Positions 57,127 through 64,000 of a DNA stretch of 64,000 nucleotides are shown here, one piece after another (position 1 is the first letter of the stretch; every line of letters starts with the position of its first letter). The position numbers were made by a program, and so were the translations under genes. The stretch is from Pholis gunnellus (lineage: Eukaryota; Chordata; Actinopteri; Perciformes; Pholidae). Location: NCBI GenBank assembly GCA_910591455.2, contig OU342823.1:2867501-2931500 (forward strand), written 5' to 3'. Below the pieces are notes generated by a model. The model saw nothing but the letters and a program-made list of their open reading frames with translations, made no database searches and was not told where the DNA came from.

Positions 57127-57149
57127 CCCCCCCTCCCCTCCCCTCCCCC
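57127..57149 (-). other. G-quadruplex motif on the minus strand
   Basis: The plus strand has C7-T-C4-T-C4-T-C5. The minus strand therefore has four runs of at least four G with one-base loops, an ideal quadruplex motif. It sits 170 bp from a TG repeat and leads into a pyrimidine-rich stretch to about 57300. Confidence 0.85.
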
Positions 57150-58991
57150 TTGTCCTGTCTCTCTACCTTGCTCGCCCTCACTGAAGTGTCAATCTGAAGT
57201 GAAACATTCCGGCTTTCGGCTGCCACTCCAGTCCGCCCGCTCGTTTTCTTCTCTTTCTGTTTCTCCCTCTTTCTTTTATTGTCTCTCCTCCCTGTACCTC
57301 TTACCATCGCTTTCAATTCAAATCTTTGACACAAGAAAACTGAAACCTGTGATACCAACAGTAGCACAGCATCAACTCCGGGGTTTTATCGCTACACATT
57401 TGTCAATTATCATATTTTAAATGGTAATTACTGCTTGTATATATCTATACGATATTGCACCGTGACTACAGTATGAGCTTCCCCCTTCTCACTGTGAGAT
57501 GCTCAGATTTCATTCTGGTTCAGGTTTGGGAAAAAAAACTAAAAAAACTTAATGTGACTGATGAATGTGCTGAGCTTCCTGTCAGGGGTCAGTGTCAGAG
57601 TTCATCTGACAGGGAGCCATTGGATTCCCCACTGAGAGGGACATTGTGATGGGACTACACCTGGTCATTAGCTGCACAGCCCGTTAGAGGAATGGACCTG
57701 GCTCTCTGCCCTTCACGGCCACACTGGCCTCACCGTCATTTGGCTCGCTGGCACGGTTTTAAAAATGGACTTGAATGACTTGGTCGTTAGGGCATCAAGG
57801 GTTTTGGACGTACGAGGCAACTATCTTGTTCCATTCCGCTTTTTCCAGGCTTGAGAACTTTAGTGCTCACTGTTCTCCCAACCTCATGGAGCTCGCCGGA
57901 GGCCTTTCGCAGAACAAGAAGTAATGTCTGATGCTAGTGAGAGGAAGGGACTGACTGTCCACAACTGACAACTCCAGTCTGTGTGCCAGTCACCAGGTGT
58001 GAATAAATGATAGACAAAGCTGGCTGCAATGCAATTGTGGATACCCAACGTCACGGCTGCGTGACTATCTCAGCCCTCAGCATTAAGGCCCTGTATTATG
58101 GCATCCTGGAACCCTTTGCTGCGGGCATGTTCCAAGGAGACCACGTCCACAAAGCAGTTTACTGGACTCGTGACGTAGGCTACATTATCTCCTGATCTTT
58201 AGTGAAGCGCTTCACACGGTAATCTGACATCACCGAGATGAACCGGACATTTTTCAGCTTCTCTGCCAGCGCATCCATCATACATGGTTCCCAAGTCCGG
58301 TTTATCGATTTGAAGTAGTTGGAATTAATTCAGGGAACATGGGTAATTCCTCCTTGGCAACAAAATACACTGTAAAAAAAGCTTCTTCATTTTTTCACTG
58401 ACCTTCAGGATTGAAAACGGAAGCTATTGGCGTTTAAGATGGATTCTCTTTGGCCAACTGGCCACCATCACATTCAGTGCGAGTGGTGGATCTACAGCCC
58501 AACTCTATTTACATTCTCTCTCAGAGGAAAGTTGAGGAAACCAGCACTGGACATGGAAGCGTAGCCATTTCTTGTGATTTTAAATTATTGACCGACCAAC
58601 ATTGACTGTGAATTACTAGCCACAAAACGTCTTAGTAGCCTGACTGCAGTGGCTAAAATGTGTCGTTGGGCATCTGTATCCTCAACAGATGTGGAACGAG
58701 CTATTGGCAGCATTAATATTTTCTATTATTTTTAATTTCTAAATGATCTTTGATTTTGGACTGGCTACCAAAACTTTAAGCCATTTCAAAGATTTGAAAG
58801 GCCTACAAGTCCATTTACTATTGGAAAATGCAGTCATTTATGATTGCACTTTGGAATTCTCTTAGCCTGATGGAATTGTTGGCTATGACCATGTTGCACA
58901 TTTCTCATACCTGTTGATGGCTGAATACTACTGCTTTGCCACCAGAATGAGGTTGTTGTGCAGTCCTGTATTTGACAAAATCAACAAATAT
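57150..58991. other. No gene seen; unassigned DNA
   Basis: A pyrimidine-rich part at 57240-57300, then GC-balanced DNA to 58250, then AT-rich DNA. Frames at 57199-57420 and 58007-58195 have no domain. Confidence 0.5.
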
Positions 58992-59565
58992 ATCACATTA
59001 CATTACGTTACAGTCATTTAGCAGACGCTTTTATCCAAAGCGACTTACAATAATTATATTCAACATCGGTATTCAAGAGAACTACTAGTCACCAGAAGTC
59101 ATAAGTGCATCTCCTTTGTTAAACAAGTATCTAAGATCATAAACCAGAGAAGACGTACAGTGCAGAAACAAACGAATACAATAAGTGCAACAAACTAATA
59201 TGAATACAATAAGTGCTGAGTGGAAGGCTCAGGGTAGCACTTCTTGAAGAGGTGAGTTTTCATCCTGCGCCGAAAGATGGGCAGCGACTCTGCTGTCCTG
59301 ACGTCAGTGGGGAGTTCGTTCCACCACTGTGGGGCCAGGACAGCAAACAGCCGTGACCGGGTCGATCGGCCGCAGGGACCTCTGAGCGACGGGGGACCAG
59401 TCGCCCCGAGGTAGCAGAGCGAAGTGGTCGGGCGGGGGTGTAGGGCTTGACCATGGTCTGGAGATAGGAAGGAGCTGTTCCTTTCACTGCCCTGTAGGCT
59501 AGCACCAGAGTCTGAAACTGGATGCAAGCTCTTACAGGGAGCCAGTGTAGAGCACGGAGAGCATA
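58992..59565 (-). mobile_element. L2-like LINE, 5'-truncated 3' end
   Basis: On the minus strand a C-terminal ORF2 fragment is followed by about 200 bp of untranslated sequence. That ends in TTGTAAGTCGCTTTGGATAA, AAGCGTCTGCTAAATGACTG and a short TAATG-type repeat. The element stops at its 5' side near GCATATATAG (59560-59570), typical 5' truncation. Its tail is shared with the SINE at 44481-44700. Confidence 0.8.
59205..59560 (-). pseudogene. LINE ORF2 C-terminal remnant (L2-like)
   Basis: One frame reads LHWLPVRACIQFQTLVLAYR and continues with KGTAPSYLQTMVKPYTPARP. A frameshift follows. The overlapping frame then reads SRLFAVLAPQWWNELPTDVR and ends KTHLFKKCYPE. The HWLPV motif and this ending are usual for the region downstream of the reverse transcriptase in L2-type elements. 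The polymerase and endonuclease are absent. The apparent 192-aa frame at 59195-59773 is a fusion of this remnant with unrelated upstream DNA. Confidence 0.75.
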
Positions 59566-61138
59566 TATAGTATATTGTATGCAAATTGTACTGTAATACT
59601 GTACATGCATATCTTGCAGTGTAATTTTCAGACTTGCATTTGCCTTGTGAATGAAATACTGTAACTGTGAAGAACAAGTACATATTTACCTGTTCCCTAC
59701 AGAATGTTGACACAGTTGATGATACTGTGGATCTGTTGACATTAGGCAGTACTCTTGGAGCAGCCTCTTCCATTGTAAGACCATGTTACGTCTTTCCCTA
59801 CCACCACTTCCTTGAGCAATATATCTGCTGTCGAGGGTGTCCCTCCGTGGTAGAGATTGTGCTGCAGGTGAGCTCCATATATGCTTCTAAACGTCATTGG
59901 TTGATAGTGATTCCTACTTAATTACCATCACCTGCCAACGTGGACAATTTAGCAGACAACACAAACGTTCATTGTCATAAATATATATGGAATAAACATG
60001 AATGTCTGGCAGATTTTGATAATTGAATGGATGTAAAGGCTCAAATGCTGAAAGAATATGAAGAATTTGTGAAAAATGTGAAAATTTCACTAAGAATCAA
60101 CTCGTTAGTTTTGATCAGTAAGTCCTATGCAAGTGGTTAATGTGCAACTTGTAGATAATTGTACTTTCTCTTTGGCACAAAACAAATGCAATGTGCTAAA
60201 ATGAAAGATAATTCACATATGTTGTGAAAAACAAACTAATTGTTCAGAGATCTGATCTTAAATCTTCTCATAGAGCCAAAGTAAAAGAGATGAACTGGTA
60301 TTCAATGTCTAACTTTTTATTTTGTTGTTTTTTGTATTTAAAAATGACACGTGTGAGTGAATCGTTAAAATGCCTGCTCCAACCAGTGGGAGTAGTGCTA
60401 AGCATGGATTCAAACACAAACATCTATAAGTCCCTTCTTGGCTAAAATGTGAAAAAAAGATGATTTTAGCTTGATATAAAGGATGACCAACAGGGATCAT
60501 TATTCACCAACAAAGGGCTCTTATGTCCACTGTTGGATTGGATGGTAAGTTCACACACATACACACATAACCACATAGAGCTGAGCAGATGTGAAGATGC
60601 ACGCTCTCACTCACAAAAGCATCTATACACCCCTATAATTGGATTTCATTGTGCTTGCTGGAAGATCTTTAGTATATTTCTGTGATATTGTTCCTATTGT
60701 CACCTGCAAAAAGACCAAAGATCAGCTGCTCCAGCTAATGTTTGTCTGCATGTCATTGTTCAACGAAGGTTCTCTCACACGGACGAACCGTTTATTCATA
60801 AATACTTTGTTCGTGGTGTCATTCTCATATCAACTTGAAATGAAACATTTTAGATTTTACAACCTTGATTTTTTTAAATCTTTTTTTACAGATTCAGAAA
60901 TCATTACATGACTTATAATTGCATTTTACTTATTGTATGAACTGGCTTATAGAAATTGAAAGATGATTTCTGTGTTGTAAATGTCCACTGAGCTTCTTCC
61001 TATTTCTGAGTTGACCCACCATTCTTACAGCTGGACCAATTCAAGTAAATTAATTGACATTCTGGTGATTTTTACTTAAATGAAGCTGGTTTAAAGTTAC
61101 TGTGAGAACCTTTCAACGTAATACTGATGCCTCTACAT
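59566..61138. other. No gene seen; unassigned AT-rich DNA
   Basis: Small frames without domains. No recognised repeat. Confidence 0.5.
61131..61138. repeat. Outer hAT target duplication, left copy
   Basis: CTCTACAT. The right copy is CCCTACAT at 62482-62489, a 7 of 8 match. Confidence 0.75.
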
Positions 61139-61259
61139 CAGTGTTTTTCAACCTTTTCTGAGCCGCGGCACACTTTTTAAATTAAAAAGATCCCGCGGCA
61201 CATCAACAACCAAAAAACGTTACAAAATGAAACCTTTCAGCATAATACAGCATATATGC

Positions 61260-62066
61260 CATGGTGTCAAACTCAATCACAGAGACGGACTAAACTAAAA
61301 GTTGGGACTACGTTGAGGGCCAAATAGAGTCACCATTTAATAAACAGGATAGAAGCGATATTGGACAAAGTGCAAAAAGAATACATGTTTAGGTAGCTAC
61401 ATTATGTTATGCATACGTACCAGAGCCAGATGTATATTTTCTTGGCTGCCAGTTCATTAATATCTGGGGTTAGGTTCTGTGGAAACCCTCAATGTGGAGT
61501 GAAGGTGTGCATCAGTGAGACGACTCCTGTGTGGGTTTTTGTTCATCTTCATCACAGAGAAAAGCTGCTCACACAGGTATGTGCTTCCAAACATGCAGAG
61601 CATTTGAGCAGCATGTACAGTAGGCAGAGTTAATGCATCGTTTCGGGGATGAAGCTTGGAAACAAGTCAAACTTTGCCTTGAGTGTCATTACACTGGAGG
61701 TCTATCAGCTCCATGTGGATGTGCACAGGTGCTCTTTCCACTTCAACTGCTAACGGATTGCTGAGCAGTTCAAATTTAAATTTCTGAGCTGCAAAGTCAT
61801 CAAATCGCCGAGTGGACTCCGTGCGAAGTGCGGCAAGTTTATCAGAAAAATGCGCAGTCGAGAACACAGCGGTGGAGACTTTTACTGCATCACACATGTC
61901 TGATCACACGTCCCTGAAGCTGGAGGTTTAGCTCAGTGAGATGCTTCGTTATGTTGCACAAAAAGCCAGCTCACATCGCCACGTTTCGTCCCGGAGCTCT
62001 GTGGTGTGGCGGGCCAGTTATGATAAACAATGATATTTTCTGGCGGGCCGTTGTACCGAGGGCCGG
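61260..62066 (-). mobile_element. Nested hAT element with transposase remnant
   Basis: The left end CATGGTGTCAAACTCAATCA matches the CAGGGGTGTCAAACTC terminus known from Charlie-type hATs (family knowledge). The right part has two GGCGGGCC words and ends GAGGGCCGG without the expected inverted terminus. The 8 bp just left of 61260, ATATATGC, are repeated exactly at 62067-62074, as a target duplication would be. The lack of a matching right terminus is unexplained. Confidence 0.6.
61430..62015 (-). pseudogene. hAT transposase C-terminal half (GTF2IRD2-like)
   Basis: Read on the minus strand: TTELRDETWRCELAF, then after a one-base deletion CNITKHLTELNLQLQGR, then FSDKLAALRTESTRRFDDFA, AVEVERAPVHIHMELIDLQC, and the hATC dimerisation region MFGSTYLCEQLFSVMKMNKN, PHRSRLTDAHLHSTLRVSTE. 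After a frameshift it ends LTPDINELAAKK. This is the C-terminal half of the transposase type also present in the domesticated vertebrate gene GTF2IRD2. The BED finger and catalytic DDE-core N-terminal half are missing, and a block between LIDLQC and MFGST is deleted. Inactive. Confidence 0.8.
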
Positions 62067-62129
62067 ATATATGCTGACAATTTAATGACAAGTCTCTCAA
62101 TGTGTTGATCCTTACGAGGCTTTTCATCG

Positions 62130-62212
62130 GGGTTATGTTGTCCAGGGCCCAGTTCAGAGTCTGCATTTTTCCTTTTCAAATATTTCTCCATCGCTGTTCG
62201 TCTTGTCATCAC
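62130..62212 (-). pseudogene. hAT transposase N-terminal remnant of the outer element
   Basis: Frame 62018-62212 starts MTRRTAMEKYLKRKNADSEL then GPGQHNPDEKPRK. A start of MExxLKRK followed by a low-complexity linker is usual for BED-type hAT transposases. The frame continues into unrelated nested DNA, so only about 30 residues are genuine. Confidence 0.55.
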
Positions 62213-62481
62213 AACCTCTCCCGCGCGTCATTTAATTCTACTGTTTTAAATGAACAAAGTAATTATTGCGCTACCTACTGCCACCCACTGGCATGGTAGA
62301 GTATTATTACTTAGCCAGACACTATATTGCAGCTCAGACGCTCAACAATGGCAAAGTATTTGCAACAACTAAATAATATTCTTTTGGACTCATTAAGTGA
62401 AATTGGACATTTTCCCAGGGCACACCTGACGATCTCTCACAGCACACTGGTGTGCTGCGGCACAGCGGTTGAAAATCACTG

Positions 62482-62489
62482 CCCTACAT
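62482..62489. repeat. Outer hAT target duplication, right copy
   Basis: CCCTACAT, one mismatch to CTCTACAT at 61131-61138. Confidence 0.75.
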
Positions 62490-62614
62490 GACCTACATCA
62501 GTAAATGAGCAAATCAGAGAGAAGATTGTCTATTTCTATTGCTGTTTATTCTTGTTATCATTTATTTTTGTTATTCTTAATGCTTATCATCGGTGCCACC
62601 AGATCGGATTCTGC

Positions 62615-62930
62615 GCAAAATCTGATGACATCGTGCAGGTTCACCAGAAACTCATTCAGTTCAGACTCCGGCGAGGCCTCCAGCAAAGACAAGTCTGCCA
62701 CGGACTGACCCAGATCCAGCTACACTGCAGCCTTCGACCTGCAGTTGGAAGCTTCAGCGGAGGGGAAGAGAGCTCACTCCCGAGCAGAAGCTTCTCCTCT
62801 TGTGGCATTGAGGAGGAGACAGTGGAAGTCTCCTCATCCTTTGTCTCCTTCACTGCCTCCCCCACTTTTTTCTCCACTGTTTCCTCGGATGTCTCCTCCA
62901 CTAGCTTAACTTTCAAAATCCAATGATAGT
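62615..62930 (+). repeat. Dispersed family F2, copy with open frame
   Basis: Contains GATGACATCGTGCAGGTTCA, CCAGAAACTC, GACCTGCAGTTGG and GAAGAGAGCTC, matching the minus strand of 5475-5775. A 124-aa frame (62552-62926) includes DDIVQVHQKL and a Ser/Glu-rich end. The copy at 5.5 kb encodes DEIMQVHQKL in a 99-aa frame. Two copies keeping the same frame is notable but not proof of a gene. No family recognised. Confidence 0.6.
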
Positions 62931-63813
62931 TGACACATACAGGGGAGCTTACCCTGGTTATCCAGCAGTTATAAGCGTAAAACCTTTTATGTATTCATAT
63001 CACATTCTTCTGCTACATTTCTCCAGATTCACTTTATCCTTGTATCCTATTAATCACCAGTAGCGCATTAACAACTTTAATTATTATTATTTAAAAAGGC
63101 AATCATTCAACCCCATTTTGAGAGCCCTTCATTAGACTGTAACTCATTGAAGAATTGCCATTCAAGTTTCTGGAAAAATAGCATTAGACCAGGTGACTGC
63201 CTAGAAATGAAAATGGAGGTATTTGCTCTCCTTGTGATGATGAATGATCTGCTTTTGGCCACTGATTGGACAGAATGCTTGGTTTTAGTTATTTTAAAGC
63301 TCAGATACATTTTTTATTCATTGCCATGAACTAATTAAAAGCAAGAAAAGCAAGTCTCATTCATTATATTTCATTTAGAATGTATGGCACCAACTTCTAA
63401 TTGAAATAGCTGTATGCCCTACAGCCATTATGAGGCCAGTCTGGTCAGTCATTGCTGTTACAGTCAAACAAACAAACCTGCCTGTTGTATACAGCTGCTT
63501 AGAAGGAAGCTAATGTCGTGAGCCAGCATTGAAACTCTCCCCAACATCCCTGTTATTCCAGTAGAGTAACGCACTGTTCCATCTCTGCCAGCTGGTCAAA
63601 CCCTGTGCTTTCATTTAAGTGTGAAACATCCTCTGTGATGACGGATGACAATTTAAGAGAGCATAAGAGGGACAGCGCTCTCGATCCCGATCAACCCTTG
63701 TGTGAGCAGATGTTACTTTACTTCCACCAAGCGAGACACATGCATCTTGTATTCCATCATTTCAATACCTTTTGCCTGAAGTTTATGCTTTCGCTAATTG
63801 CTTTGGTTTGCTT
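62931..63813. other. No gene seen; unassigned DNA
   Basis: AT-rich, with no recognised repeat. Confidence 0.5.
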
Positions 63814-64000
63814 TTAAAGGGACAGTGTGTAACATTGAGGGGTTTTTATTGGGAGGTATTATCCATAACTGTTTTAATCAGTGTATAATCACCTGAAACT
63901 AAGAATCGTAGTGTTTTCTTTAGCTTAGAAAGAGCCTTTAATATCTAGGTAGGGAGATAGTCTTCCACGGAGTCATTCTCGCTTTACGATATCTGAAGGT
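63814..64000 (+). mobile_element. TIR element family F7, cut by the window end
   Basis: Begins TTAAAGGGACAGTGTGTAAC, whose inverse ends the copy at 38775-39158. It continues with AGTGTATAATCACCTGAAAC and CTTAGAAAGAGCCTTTAATA then TCTAGGTAGGGAG, matching the start of the other copy (CTTAGAATGAGC, TCTACATAGGGAG). The rest lies beyond the window. Confidence 0.75.

Larger units (their letters stand above)
61139..62481. mobile_element. Composite hAT element (outer element)
   Basis: The left end is CAGTGTTTTTCAACCTTTTC followed by GAGCCGCGGCACAC. The right end on the minus strand is CAGTGATTTTCAACCGCTGT followed by GCCGCAGCACAC. An imperfect 8-bp duplication flanks it. Inside, the minus strand has a transposase start (MEKYLKRKNADSELGPG, 62140-62195) and a second hAT beginning at 61260. 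The whole is a non-autonomous, nested fossil. Confidence 0.85.

Noticed and set aside
59195..59773. 192-aa frame on the minus strand, the longest in the window
   Set aside because: Its C-terminal part is a frameshifted L2-like LINE end and its N-terminal part is unrelated flanking DNA, so it is a chance fusion.

Overview
The window looks like nuclear DNA from a bony fish, most likely a percomorph (spiny-rayed) teleost. The evidence is the repeat content. There are pieces of fish-type LINEs (a CR1/L2/Rex1-group element, Rex3/RTE-like ends and an L2-like 3' end), tRNA-derived SINEs, many hAT and other terminal-inverted-repeat DNA transposons, and very frequent (CA/TG)n microsatellites. Several dispersed families match repeats I remember as common in percomorphs. 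Those matches are from memory, not from a search.

I found no host protein-coding gene, rRNA, intact tRNA or CRISPR array. The only recognisable coding sequence belongs to dead transposable elements: a LINE endonuclease and reverse transcriptase (30.3-32.8 kb, minus strand), Rex3-like reverse transcriptase tails (19.0-19.7, 39.76-39.92 and 40.2-40.8 kb, plus strand), the C-terminal end of an L2-like ORF2 (59.2-59.6 kb, minus) and hAT transposase remnants (61.4-62.2 kb, minus; a short start at 53.25 kb, plus). The window therefore looks like a gene desert or part of a very large intron.

Layout. 0-9 kb: mostly unassigned sequence with small dispersed repeats, microsatellites and a longer repeat at 6.15-6.74 kb. 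9-18 kb: dispersed repeats, C-, CA- and GT-tracts, the first copy of a TIR element (15.4-16.0 kb) and a 32-bp perfect palindrome (16.9 kb). 18.9-19.75 kb: a SINE tail directly followed by a Rex3-like 3' end with its GATG tail. 20-27.6 kb: mostly unassigned. 27.6-28.2 kb: a fold-back MITE. 29.4-32.8 kb: possible regulatory DNA, a SINE, and the LINE inserted next to another repeat. 33-47 kb: unassigned DNA with repeat fragments. 47-49 kb: hAT end, GATA microsatellite, SINE with a snap-back hairpin, more repeats. 49-52.5 kb: repeat-poor, possibly conserved non-coding DNA. 52.6-54.6 kb: an old TIR element split by a complete hAT with an 8-bp target duplication. 59 kb: L2-like LINE end. 61.1-62.5 kb: composite hAT, one inside another. 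63.8 kb to the end: a TIR element cut by the window edge.

The elements act in relation to one another rather than as a pathway. A SINE and a LINE share the same 3' tail, which fits the SINE borrowing LINE machinery. Transposons are nested inside transposons. Three repeats carry perfect short inverted duplications that look like template-switch (snap-back) scars. I saw no convincing new biological system. The nested elements, the snap-back scars and a dispersed family with a shared short peptide are the best leads.
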